This document shows positions 1 to 7,708 of a stretch of DNA of 17,726 bases, piece after piece (position 1 is the stretch's first letter; each line of letters begins with the position of its first letter). This DNA is from an uncultured Collinsella sp. (GTDB taxonomy: Bacteria > Actinomycetota > Coriobacteriia > Coriobacteriales > Coriobacteriaceae): contig CAUCTV010000025.1 of the NCBI GenBank assembly GCA_958445895.1, positions 1-17,726 on the forward strand, read 5' to 3'. The notes below the pieces were generated by a model, which worked only from the letters and a program-made list of their open reading frames with translations, was not told the origin of the DNA and did not search any database. The translations under genes and the position numbers were made by a program.

Positions 1-65
1 AGGCGGGGCCGAGGCCGCCTCGATCAATTTGCGAAAGAATCTTGACGGTACCCCGACGGATTCTG

Positions 66-376
66 GTTGTCTTGATCTGTTCTTGATTTGTAACAGTAAG
101 AACTGTTTTTGGGTTCTAGATGTTACAGATCGAGATTGAAGTTGAGGAGAGGGTAGTTTGTCTAAATCTGTAACATCTGGGACTGTTTTTGCCGAGTTGT
201 TGTTACAGATTGAGATATTGAGATTGGACGTTTTCCTTTGTCTTGTTCTGTAACAGATAGAAGGGTTTCTGGCCCCTAGTTGTTACAGATTGAGATTTAA
301 GTTGGGGAGAGAATGGTTTGTCTCGATCTGTAACATCTAGACCCGGATTCCGCTCCCACCTGTTACAGATTGAGAT
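66..376. repeat. Tandem array of four 80-bp units with facing inverted arms
   Basis: Left-type arms of the form TTTGTCTNNATCTGTAACA occur at 157-175, 237-255 and 317-335, with a degenerate copy at about 77-95. Right-type arms TGTTACAGATNGAGAT occur at 121-136, 201-216, 281-296 and 361-376. Both series step by exactly 80 bp. Within each unit the ATCTGTAACA and TGTTACAGAT arms face each other across exactly 25 nt of largely different sequence. The 20 nt between units is partly conserved: 137-156 resembles 297-316, whereas 217-236 differs. An 11-bp duplication (TCTTGATCTGT 70-80, TCTTGATTTGT 81-91) sits at the left edge. The array lies upstream of the zinc-ribbon gene and contains no credible ORF. 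It could be an operator or iteron array, a family of hairpin RNAs, or an intergenic genome repeat; the sequence does not decide. Confidence 0.85.
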
Positions 377-475
377 GTTTGTGTCCGCACCAGCCCCGCC
401 CCTAGCCGTGGTCCCATATAAACAAACCCCGTGGTAAACTTGACCGGACTGTTAATATTCCGAAAGGTATCCGTA

Positions 476-907
476 ATGTCCAAGTACATCTCCGAGCTCA
501 TGTCGCCGCAGCTTATGGGCGTCGTCTATGCCTTCGTTGGCTTTATCATCGCCCTGTATGTGCTGTCGGTCGTCTATGTGTTCATCGACGCTCGCCGCCG
601 CGGCGCCAGCGCCTACGTGGCATGGGGCATCATCGCCCTTATCCCGTTTGTAGGCCTCATTGCCTACCTGGTGCTGCGCCCGCACTCCTACGCGTCCGAC
701 CGCGAGGAGCAGGAGCTGGACATGGCCCTGCGCGAGCGCCAGCTTGCCCAGTACGGCACCTGCCCGCAGTGCGGCGCGCCCATCGAGAAGGACTTCGTCG
801 TCTGCCCGGTGTGCGATACCCAGGTTCGCAACGTGTGCCCCAGCTGCCATCGCCCGCTCGATGCGCACTGGAAGGTCTGCCCCTACTGCCGAACTCGCAT
901 TCAGTAG
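476..907 (+). CDS. Small membrane protein with double zinc ribbon
   Basis: This is a 143-residue protein. Two hydrophobic helices (about 14-37 and 47-67) are joined by a short basic turn (DARRRG). The second helix ends in a PLD-nuclease-N-terminal-like stretch (ALIPFVGLIAYLVLRP). A charged linker (74-92) leads to two zinc ribbons with CxxC knuckles: C96/C99 with C110/C113, and C121/C124 with C135/C138. It is probably an inner-membrane protein with a cytoplasmic zinc-binding tail. The ribbons resemble DZR-type domains, but the partner is unknown. The ATG at 476 is chosen because GAAAGG at 462-467 lies 8 nt upstream; a GTG at 431 would add 15 residues but has no ribosome site. The gene stands alone between the 80-bp array and thrS. 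No specific function can be given. Confidence 0.8.
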   Translation: MSKYISELMSPQLMGVVYAFVGFIIALYVLSVVYVFIDARRRGASAYVAWGIIALIPFVGLIAYLVLRPHSYASDREEQELDMALRERQLAQYGTCPQCGAPIEKDFVVCPVCDTQVRNVCPSCHRPLDAHWKVCPYCRTRIQ

Positions 908-1003
908 CGCATCCATTGCCGGGCCGGCCGCAAGCCACGGGCACGCCTCAAGCCATGCGCGCCCCGCAGCCCCGCCCCACACGATGAAGCATGCGTAGAA
1001 AAT

Positions 1004-1034
1004 CGCCCGCCGTGCCATTAAGGTGCGGCGGGCG
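1004..1034. terminator. Strong GC-rich hairpin, possible terminator
   Basis: The 13-bp stem 1004-1016 / 1022-1034 (two G-U pairs, otherwise perfect) closes a 5-nt ATTAA loop. On the plus strand it is followed by CTTGTA, a poor U-tract. On the minus strand it is followed by ATTTTC, a somewhat better one. It lies 97 nt after the zinc-ribbon gene and directly abuts the -35 element of the thrS promoter. It could end the upstream transcript or insulate thrS. Confidence 0.5.
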
Positions 1035-1035
1035 C

Positions 1036-1063
1036 TTGTATACCAAGGCAACCTGCCTATAAT
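1036..1063 (+). promoter_or_regulatory. Sigma70-like promoter of thrS
   Basis: A consensus -10 TATAAT lies at 1058-1063 with a partial -35 TTGTAT at 1036-1041, spacing 16 nt. Transcription would start near 1070, giving a leader of about 60 nt. The leader ends in a good Shine-Dalgarno (AGAGGAG, 1115-1121). No T-box sequence (AGGGTGG-type antiterminator) is visible in this leader. Confidence 0.65.
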
Positions 1064-1132
1064 GATGCAAGTTAAAACGCCGAGCGCATCGCACGCACTT
1101 GCACCAGGCATCCGAGAGGAGAAAACATACCC

Positions 1133-2896
<1,764 letters not shown>

Positions 2897-2919
2897 GGCA
2901 AACTTCACATCAAGTAACA

Positions 2920-2953
2920 AAGGCGACCGTCCACAAAGGGCGGTCGCCTTTTT
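2920..2953 (+). terminator. Intrinsic terminator of thrS
   Basis: The stem 2922-2932 / 2938-2948 (GGCGACCG paired with CGGTCGCC, plus three inner pairs) closes an ACAAA loop and is followed by five T residues. A20/T50-type flanking A-T pairs extend it. It lies 24 nt after the thrS stop codon. Confidence 0.93.
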
Positions 2954-2967
2954 CATGCCCAAATAAG

Positions 2968-2996
2968 AAAAGCCGCTGGTTGAGCGGCTTTTTTTG
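2968..2996 (+). terminator. Second intrinsic terminator
   Basis: AGCCGCT (2971-2977) and AGCGGCT (2983-2989) form a 7-bp stem with a GGTTG loop. It is preceded by an A-run and followed by a run of seven T residues. It backs up the first terminator and isolates thrS from the loaP-led operon. Confidence 0.92.
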
Positions 2997-3002
2997 TTGC
3001 AC

Positions 3003-3136
3003 AAAAAGGTACAGGTTTTTGTAGAGGGCTATGGAGATGTATCTACCGACAGGACATTTTGCGTAATCTGGGCAATCGTTGATTAATTGCTCGTATAATT
3101 GCCTATGTCGAAAGATGCAAAAACCTGTACTTTTGC
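3003..3136. repeat. Inverted repeat flanking the operon promoter
   Basis: GTACAGGTTTTTG at 3009-3021 is the exact reverse complement of CAAAAACCTGTAC at 3118-3130. The similarity extends imperfectly on both sides (AAAAAG versus TTTTGC). The copies lie about 96 nt apart and bracket the -10 box at 3094-3099. The right copy is also a small hairpin in its own right (GCAAAA 3117-3122 / TTTTGC 3131-3136). A pair of operators, or a long-range RNA or DNA stem, is possible. Confidence 0.6.
3094..3099 (+). promoter_or_regulatory. Probable -10 box of the loaP/polysaccharide operon
   Basis: A perfect TATAAT lies 124 nt upstream of the loaP start codon, in an AT-rich stretch just after the two terminators. 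At 16-18 nt spacing there is no good -35 (GGCAAT-like sequence), which could mean an activator-dependent promoter. A start near 3106 would give a leader of about 117 nt. Confidence 0.5.
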
Positions 3137-3200
3137 GACTGCGCGTAGCTGCGAGCGAGAAGCCTGTTCTAAACGCCCCTGCATTTGCGTGCATCGCAAA
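3117..3200 (+). promoter_or_regulatory. Structured 5' leader, candidate LoaP recruitment element
   Basis: Two hairpins can be drawn in the predicted leader: GCAAAA/TTTTGC at 3117-3136 (8-nt loop) and TTTGCG/CGCAAA at 3184-3200 (5-nt TGCAT loop). LoaP proteins are known to bind a hairpin in the 5' leader of the operon they control, so a leader structure is expected here. Assigning it to these stems is inference. Confidence 0.35.
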
Positions 3201-3208
3201 GCAAGAGA

Positions 3209-3215
3209 GGGGGGG
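3209..3215 (+). promoter_or_regulatory. G7 tract within the loaP ribosome-binding site
   Basis: The Shine-Dalgarno region of loaP reads AGAGAGGGGGGGCGAGAAC before ATG 3223, with seven consecutive G residues. Slippage in the tract would change the spacing between the AGAGAGG core and the start codon, and so could tune LoaP translation. See also the tracts at 3860-3868 and 9362-9371. Confidence 0.6.
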
Positions 3216-3222
3216 CGAGAAC

Positions 3223-3813
3223 ATGGAGCAGACGGCACGGCGCCAAGAGCAGCTGCCGGGCGCATTTAACGGCGTCACCACCAACAGCCAGCACGGCCGC
3301 GTCCGCTGGTATCTGGTCCACGCCCCCAACGGTAAAGAGCGCGAGACCTGCGAAAAGGTGCGCCGTATTATCCCGCACGAGCTGATGCAGAACGCTTTTG
3401 TGATGAAAAAGGAGTTCTGGTTTAAGCGGGATGGCGCCTGGTCGCTCCAAACCAAACCCATGTACAAGGAATATTTCTTCGTCGCCACGCACGATGCCGC
3501 CGCGCTCGATAGGGCTTTGGCCCAGTTGAGCTTTGGCTGCCGCATTGCCGGCAGCAGGGAGCGGGCCTATGCGTCCATGCCGGACGATGCGCAGGACTGG
3601 TACCGCAGCGTGCTCGACGACGACGGCGTGGTGCGCAACAGCGTGGCGCGCATAGAAGACGGTGTGCTGCACATAGAACAGGGGCCCTTGGTGGGGCAAG
3701 AGGCCCGTGTAAAGAAGATCGACCGTCATAAACGCTGGTGCCTAGTGGACGTGGGCGAAGGCGACTCCGCATTTAGGGAGCTGCTTCCGCTCGACGTGCC
3801 CAGCAAAACGTAA
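3223..3813 (+). CDS. loaP: LoaP-type NusG paralogue (processive antiterminator)
   Basis: This 196-residue NusG/RfaH superfamily protein should bind RNA polymerase and keep it transcribing through the long downstream operon. The NGN domain starts at WYLVHAPNGKERETCEKV (about 29-46). It continues through the segment PMYKEYFFVAT (79-89), the usual 'PGYVF' position of NusG. A C-terminal KOW domain follows at about 152-180 (GPLVGQEARVKKIDRHKR). A polar extension of about 26 residues precedes the NGN domain. ATG 3223 is chosen because of the purine-rich AGAGAGGGGGGG just upstream; a longer reading from 3079 lacks a ribosome site. Being first in a polysaccharide operon after double terminators, with its own leader, is the classic placement of LoaP/UpxY-like factors. 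General NusG is unlikely given this context and the divergent sequence. Confidence 0.85.
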   Translation: MEQTARRQEQLPGAFNGVTTNSQHGRVRWYLVHAPNGKERETCEKVRRIIPHELMQNAFVMKKEFWFKRDGAWSLQTKPMYKEYFFVATHDAAALDRALAQLSFGCRIAGSRERAYASMPDDAQDWYRSVLDDDGVVRNSVARIEDGVLHIEQGPLVGQEARVKKIDRHKRWCLVDVGEGDSAFRELLPLDVPSKT

Positions 3814-3859
3814 GGGAGACGTTGCACCGGCAATTTATTCGCAATTTGAATTCATGGAC

Positions 3860-3868
3860 GGGGGGGGG
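3860..3868 (+). repeat. G9 homopolymer before the initiating transferase
   Basis: Nine G residues lie between loaP and the sugar transferase. An ATG at 3854 runs through the tract and stops at TAA 3887-3889 after 11 codons. With one extra G (G10) that ATG would read straight into the sugar transferase frame, adding 15 residues before the GTG at 3898. No Shine-Dalgarno is visible before ATG 3854, so the switch is a hypothesis. The following CCTGGGGACAGGGACG (3871-3886) resembles GGGGACAG-type elements that I associate with intergenic REP-like repeats, from memory only. Confidence 0.55.
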
Positions 3869-3897
3869 TTCCTGGGGACAGGGACGTAAGTTTTATC

Positions 3898-4650
3898 GTG
3901 ACTGCTAATAAAGAAGTGACAGGGAGCAATGCGCCCGTAGGGGCGGCGCTGATTGCTCAGGCCATGGACCAGCGTGAAGGCGCCGGTCGATACAAGGCCA
4001 TGCAATCCATCATGGACTGGGACAACTCGCGCCTGGCCTACCGCACCGTCAAGCGCGCGTTCGACATCGTGTTCAGCGGCTGCGCGCTGGCCGTCATCGC
4101 CATACCCAGCCTGGTGCTGGCCGCGGCTATCCGCCTGGAGAGCGAGGGCAACCCGTTCTACAGCCAGATCCGCGTGGGTCAGACCCACCGCGACGGCAAC
4201 CTGTCCACCTTCCGCATGTGGAAGTTCCGATCCATGTACAAGGACGCCGATGAGCGCCTCGCCGAGCTCAAGGGGCAAAACGAGATTGCCGGCGCCATGT
4301 TCAAGATGAGGGAAGACCCCCGCGTCACGAAGATCGGCAAGTTCATCCGCAAGCATTCCATCGACGAGTTCCCGCAGTTCCTCAACGTGTTCCTGGGACA
4401 GATGTCCGTCGTCGGCCCGCGCCCGCCGCTGCCGAACGAGGTTGCGGAGTACACCGAGTACGACCTGCAGCGCCTGGCCGTGAAGCCCGGGATCACCGGC
4501 TGGTGGCAGGTGACGGAGCGCAACTCAACGGGTTTCGATGGGATGGTTCAGCGCGACCTGGAGTACATCGCCAAGCGCGGTCCCGTTACGGACCTCAAGA
4601 TCGTTGCACTCACGGTGATTGAGGTCATCACCGGTAAGGGTGCGTGCTAA
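3898..4650 (+). CDS. Initiating sugar-phosphate transferase (polyprenyl phosphate)
   Basis: This is a bacterial sugar transferase (PF02397, WcaJ/PglC superfamily) of 250 residues. It moves a sugar-1-phosphate from a UDP-sugar to undecaprenyl phosphate and starts the repeat unit at the inner membrane. A basic KRAFDI segment precedes the single membrane helix (about 55-78), followed by YSQIRVGQ (88-95) and KFRSM (109-113). The catalytic DE pair is D156-E157 in HSIDEFPQ, and the family signatures VVGPRP (171-176) and PGITGWWQV (197-205) follow. It is the short monotopic form without the extra N-terminal membrane domain. The start is uncertain. GTG 3898 has only a weak GGGACG upstream; GTG 3916 and ATG 3964 are in frame. 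It overlaps the next gene by one base (TAATG). Confidence 0.9.
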   Translation: MTANKEVTGSNAPVGAALIAQAMDQREGAGRYKAMQSIMDWDNSRLAYRTVKRAFDIVFSGCALAVIAIPSLVLAAAIRLESEGNPFYSQIRVGQTHRDGNLSTFRMWKFRSMYKDADERLAELKGQNEIAGAMFKMREDPRVTKIGKFIRKHSIDEFPQFLNVFLGQMSVVGPRPPLPNEVAEYTEYDLQRLAVKPGITGWWQVTERNSTGFDGMVQRDLEYIAKRGPVTDLKIVALTVIEVITGKGAC

Positions 4651-5426
4651 TGCTTCGGGACTATTCAAAATTCGTTGAGCTCAAGCGTGTTCCCGTGATC
4701 GATGTTCCGATCACGGGAACCAATATGTCTGAGTGCGTCGAGTTTCTCACTCGCCATATAGATGAGCTACATGGCGAGTATATTTGCGTATCCAATGCTC
4801 ACACGTCGGTTATGGCTCATGACGACCCTTCCTATTGGGCCTGCCAAGCAGACTCCCTCATGTCCGTTCCCGACGGCAAGCCTTTATCTGTTGTCGGACG
4901 TAAAACAATAGAGTCAATGGGGCGTGTAACTGGACCCGATCTAATGCGAGAGATATTCAACATTTCCTTGCAGCAAGGATGGAGCCATTACTTCTATGGT
5001 AACGAGCAGAAGAATCTCGACGCTCTCAAGAATTCACTTCAAAAGGAATATCCGGGCCTGGAAATCGCTGGTATGGAGCCTTCGGTCTTCCGACCGCTCT
5101 CCGACAGCGAGAAGCGAGACCTTTCGCGACGTATCGCTGATTCGGGTGCAGACTTCGCATGGATTGCGCTGGGTGCGCCTCGCCAGGAAGTCCTCATGCA
5201 TGAGCTTAAAGGTGGCCCTCAGCCAATAATGATCGGTGTCGGGGGAGCCTTCAATGTCCTCGCCGGAGTGGTGCCGGAGGCACCAATCTGGATGCAGGAC
5301 TTGAGCCTCGAATGGCTATACAGACTTATCCAAGAGCCGAAACGGCTTTTCAAGCGATACCTCATTACTAACACTAAGTTTCTCTTTTACCAGTTCACGG
5401 GCGCAAAACGCAAGGAAGGCAAGTAG
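4650..5426 (+). CDS. WecG/TagA/CpsF family (GT26) glycosyltransferase
   Basis: A 258-residue transferase that adds the second sugar to the lipid-linked primer, typically N-acetylmannosamine or its uronic acid (donor not predictable here). The family signatures are clear: ITGTNMSECVEFL (21-33), VSNAHTSV (47-54), PDGKPLSVVGR (74-84, with the presumed catalytic D75), ALGAPRQE (173-180) and GVGGAFNVLAG (196-206). The C-terminus has the membrane-associating block SLEWLYRLIQEPKRLFKRY (219-237). The ATG shares its A with the previous stop. GGTAAGGG at 4633-4640 gives a ribosome site 9 nt upstream, better than the GTG at 4644. The gene is clearly less GC-rich than the capE gene after it, and carries several perfect inverted repeats. 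Confidence 0.93.
   Translation: MLRDYSKFVELKRVPVIDVPITGTNMSECVEFLTRHIDELHGEYICVSNAHTSVMAHDDPSYWACQADSLMSVPDGKPLSVVGRKTIESMGRVTGPDLMREIFNISLQQGWSHYFYGNEQKNLDALKNSLQKEYPGLEIAGMEPSVFRPLSDSEKRDLSRRIADSGADFAWIALGAPRQEVLMHELKGGPQPIMIGVGGAFNVLAGVVPEAPIWMQDLSLEWLYRLIQEPKRLFKRYLITNTKFLFYQFTGAKRKEGK
4689..4720 (+). repeat. Perfect 12-bp inverted repeat in the GT26 gene
   Basis: GTTCCCGTGATC (4689-4700) and GATCACGGGAAC (4709-4720) are perfect complements separated by 8 nt. They sit 40 bp into the GT26 gene (codons 14-24) and would form a stable hairpin in the mRNA. Confidence 0.9.
4749..4779 (+). repeat. Perfect 9-bp inverted repeat in the GT26 gene
   Basis: ACTCGCCAT (4749-4757) and ATGGCGAGT (4771-4779) flank a 13-nt loop, 28 nt downstream of the 12-bp repeat. 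Confidence 0.8.
5269..5350 (+). repeat. Two compact hairpins near the 3' end of the GT26 gene
   Basis: TGGTGCC (5269-5275) and GGCACCA (5279-5285) form a 7-bp stem with a 3-nt loop. Further on, AAGAGCCG (5332-5339) and CGGCTTTT (5343-5350) form a GC-core stem with an AAA loop and T-rich tail, resembling a minimal intrinsic terminator inside the coding sequence. Confidence 0.6.
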
Positions 5427-6485
5427 ATGAAATCCACGACCGCATTCAAAGACAAGACCCTGATGATCACGGGCGGCACCGGATCGTTCGGCAACACCGT
5501 GCTCAAGCACTTCATGAACACCGACCTGGCGGAGATCCGCATCTTCTCGCGCGACGAGAAGAAGCAGGACGACATGCGCCACCGCCTGCAGGAGAGGTCC
5601 CCCGAGCTCGCCTCCAAGGTGCGCTTCTTCATCGGCGACGTCCGCAACGCCCAGAGCGTGCGCGACGCCATGCACGGCGTGGACTACATCTTCCACGCCG
5701 CCGCCCTGAAGCAGGTCCCCTCCTGCGAGTTCTTCCCCATGGAGGCCGTCCGCACCAACGTCATCGGCACGGACAACGTGCTGCACGCAGCGATTGAGGA
5801 GGGCGTCGACCGCGTCGTGTGCCTGTCCACCGACAAGGCGGCCTACCCCATCAACGCCATGGGCAAGTCCAAGGCCATGATGGAGTCCATCATCTACGCC
5901 AACGCCCGCAACGGCGCAGGACGCACCACCATCTGCTGCACCCGCTACGGCAACGTCATGTGCTCGCGCGGCAGCGTCATCCCGCTGTTCATCGACCGCA
6001 TCCGCAAGGGCGAGCCGCTCACGGTCACCGACCCCAACATGACCCGCTTCCTCATGAACCTGGACGAGGCCGTGGACCTGGTGCAGTTCGCCTTCGAGCA
6101 CGCCAACCCCGGCGACCTGTTCATCCAGAAGGCGCCGGCGTCCACCATCGGCGACCTCGCCGAGGCCGTCCAGGAGGTCTTCGGCCGCGTGGGCACCCAG
6201 GTGATCGGCACCCGCCACGGCGAGAAGCTCTTCGAGACCCTCATGACCCGCGAGGAGCGACTGAGGTCCGAGGACATGGGCGGCTACTACCGCGTGGCCT
6301 GCGACTCGCGCGACCTGAACTACGACAAGTTCGTCGTGGACGGCGAGGTGGAGACCCAGGCCGACGAGTCCTACACCTCCCACAACACCGAGAGACTCGA
6401 CGTGGAGGGCACCATCGCCAAGATCAAGACCGCCGAGTACGTGCAGCTGGCGCTCGAGGGCCGCGAGCACGAGGCGGTGCAGTAG
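5427..6485 (+). CDS. capE: UDP-GlcNAc 4,6-dehydratase/5-epimerase (CapE/FnlA)
   Basis: An extended short-chain dehydrogenase of 352 residues that performs the first step of UDP-N-acetyl-L-fucosamine synthesis: C4,C6 dehydration and C5 epimerisation of UDP-GlcNAc. The nucleotide-binding TGGTGSFG lies at 15-22, the STDKAAYP block at 134-141 (D136, K137), and the catalytic region NAMGKSK at 143-149. The Met at 145 in place of the usual SDR Tyr, with K149, matches the CapE-type MxxxK arrangement. HGEKLFETL (264-272) and the extended C-terminal segment (270-322) correspond to the CapE latch region. The start lies directly after the preceding stop, with AGGAAGG at 5413-5419. The codons are almost entirely C/G-ending, unlike the gene before. 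Synonyms are fnlA and wbjB. The pair with the next two genes makes the assignment firm. Confidence 0.94.
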   Translation: MKSTTAFKDKTLMITGGTGSFGNTVLKHFMNTDLAEIRIFSRDEKKQDDMRHRLQERSPELASKVRFFIGDVRNAQSVRDAMHGVDYIFHAAALKQVPSCEFFPMEAVRTNVIGTDNVLHAAIEEGVDRVVCLSTDKAAYPINAMGKSKAMMESIIYANARNGAGRTTICCTRYGNVMCSRGSVIPLFIDRIRKGEPLTVTDPNMTRFLMNLDEAVDLVQFAFEHANPGDLFIQKAPASTIGDLAEAVQEVFGRVGTQVIGTRHGEKLFETLMTREERLRSEDMGGYYRVACDSRDLNYDKFVVDGEVETQADESYTSHNTERLDVEGTIAKIKTAEYVQLALEGREHEAVQ

Positions 6486-6486
6486 G

Positions 6487-7704
6487 GTGCGCGTCCTCGT
6501 CACCGGCGCCAGGGGCTTCGTCGGGAGGAACCTCTGCTTCGCGCTGAAGAACATACGCGACGGCAAGGACCGCCGCGCGAAATACCAGCAACTCCTTCCC
6601 CTCGAGGTCATGGAGTACGACCTCGACTCGACGCCCGATGAGCTTGACGGCTACTGCTCCCGCGCCGACTTCGTCTTCAACATGGCCGGCGTCAACCGCC
6701 CCGAGGACCAGTCCGAGTTCATGGAAGGCAACTTCGGGTTCGCCTCCACGCTGCTGGACACGCTCGAGCGCCACGGGAACAGGTGCCCCGTCATGCTCTC
6801 CAGCTCCGCGCAGGCGAGCCTGTCGGGCCGCTTCGAGGGCTCTGTCTACGGCGAGTCCAAGCTCGCGGGGGAGGGCCTGTTCCGGGAGTACTCCGGACGC
6901 ACGGGCGCCCCGGTGCTCATCTACCGCTTCCCCAACCTCTACGGCAAGTGGTGCCGCCCGCGCTACAACTCCGCCGTCGCCACCTTCTGCGACGCCATCG
7001 CCAACGGCCGCCCCTACACCGTGAACGACCCCACGGTCGAGCTGGAGCTCCTCTACATCGACGACCTCGTCGGCGAGATGCTGGGCGCCCTGCTGGGGCG
7101 TGAGCACCGCTGCGGATACGAGGGGCTCGACCGCGTGGGCGGTGACGAGTTCTGCTACGTCCCCGGGACCGACGTGAAGACCCTGGGCGAGATCGTCTAC
7201 CTGCTGGGCACTTTCCGAGACAGCCGCGAGACGCTCGCGGTGCCCGACCTGGCCGAGGGCTCCTTCTCCAAGAAGCTCTGGAGCACGTTCCTGTCCTACT
7301 ACGAGCCGGGGCACTTCGCCTACGGCCTGAAGCCCAACGCGGACGCGCGCGGCTCGTTCACCGAGTTCCTGCGAACGCCCGAGCGCGGCCAGGTCTCCAT
7401 CAACGTCTCGAGGCCCGGTATCACCAAGGGCAACCACTGGCACATGAGCAAGTGGGAGAGGTTCCTGGTGGTCTCCGGCACCGCGTCGATCAAGCTCAGG
7501 AAGGTGGGGGAGGACTCCGATGGAAACCCGTTCCCCGTCGACGAGTACACCGTCTCGGGTTCGGACATGCGCGCCGTGGAGATGGTCCCCGGCTACACGC
7601 ACTCCATCACCAACCTGTCCGACACCGAGGACCTCGTGACGGTCATGTGGGCCAACGAGCCCTTCGACCCCGAGAATCCCGACACCTACTACGAGGAGGT
7701 CTAG
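6487..7704 (+). CDS. capF: UDP-2-acetamido-2,6-dideoxy-hexulose reductase/epimerase (CapF/FnlB)
   Basis: A 405-residue bifunctional protein. The N-terminal SDR domain has VTGARGFVG (5-13) and the catalytic YGESK (Y121, K125). The C-terminal cupin runs from about 290 to 395, with metal-binding candidates H317 and H319 in GNHWHMSKWERF, E324 in the same block, and H372 in PGYTHSITN. In CapF the cupin does the C3 epimerisation and the SDR domain the NADPH-dependent reduction, giving UDP-N-acetyl-L-talosamine. The protein is somewhat longer than S. aureus CapF (about 369), with extra sequence between the domains. It begins with GTG one base after the capE stop, so translation is probably coupled. 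Synonyms are fnlB and wbjC. Confidence 0.93.
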   Translation: MRVLVTGARGFVGRNLCFALKNIRDGKDRRAKYQQLLPLEVMEYDLDSTPDELDGYCSRADFVFNMAGVNRPEDQSEFMEGNFGFASTLLDTLERHGNRCPVMLSSSAQASLSGRFEGSVYGESKLAGEGLFREYSGRTGAPVLIYRFPNLYGKWCRPRYNSAVATFCDAIANGRPYTVNDPTVELELLYIDDLVGEMLGALLGREHRCGYEGLDRVGGDEFCYVPGTDVKTLGEIVYLLGTFRDSRETLAVPDLAEGSFSKKLWSTFLSYYEPGHFAYGLKPNADARGSFTEFLRTPERGQVSINVSRPGITKGNHWHMSKWERFLVVSGTASIKLRKVGEDSDGNPFPVDEYTVSGSDMRAVEMVPGYTHSITNLSDTEDLVTVMWANEPFDPENPDTYYEEV

Positions 7705-7708
7705 CCGC

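Noticed and set aside
1..20. Hairpin AGGCGG/CCGCCT at the left edge as a terminator of an upstream gene
   Set aside because: The stem is only 6 bp with no T-tract, and the upstream gene is outside the window.
66..376. CRISPR array
   Set aside because: The unit is 80 bp, the conserved parts are two facing arms rather than one direct repeat, the would-be repeats vary between copies, and no cas genes are present.
1064..1132. T-box riboswitch controlling thrS
   Set aside because: The leader is only about 60 nt, has no AGGGTGG-type antiterminator sequence, and the strong hairpin lies upstream of the promoter.
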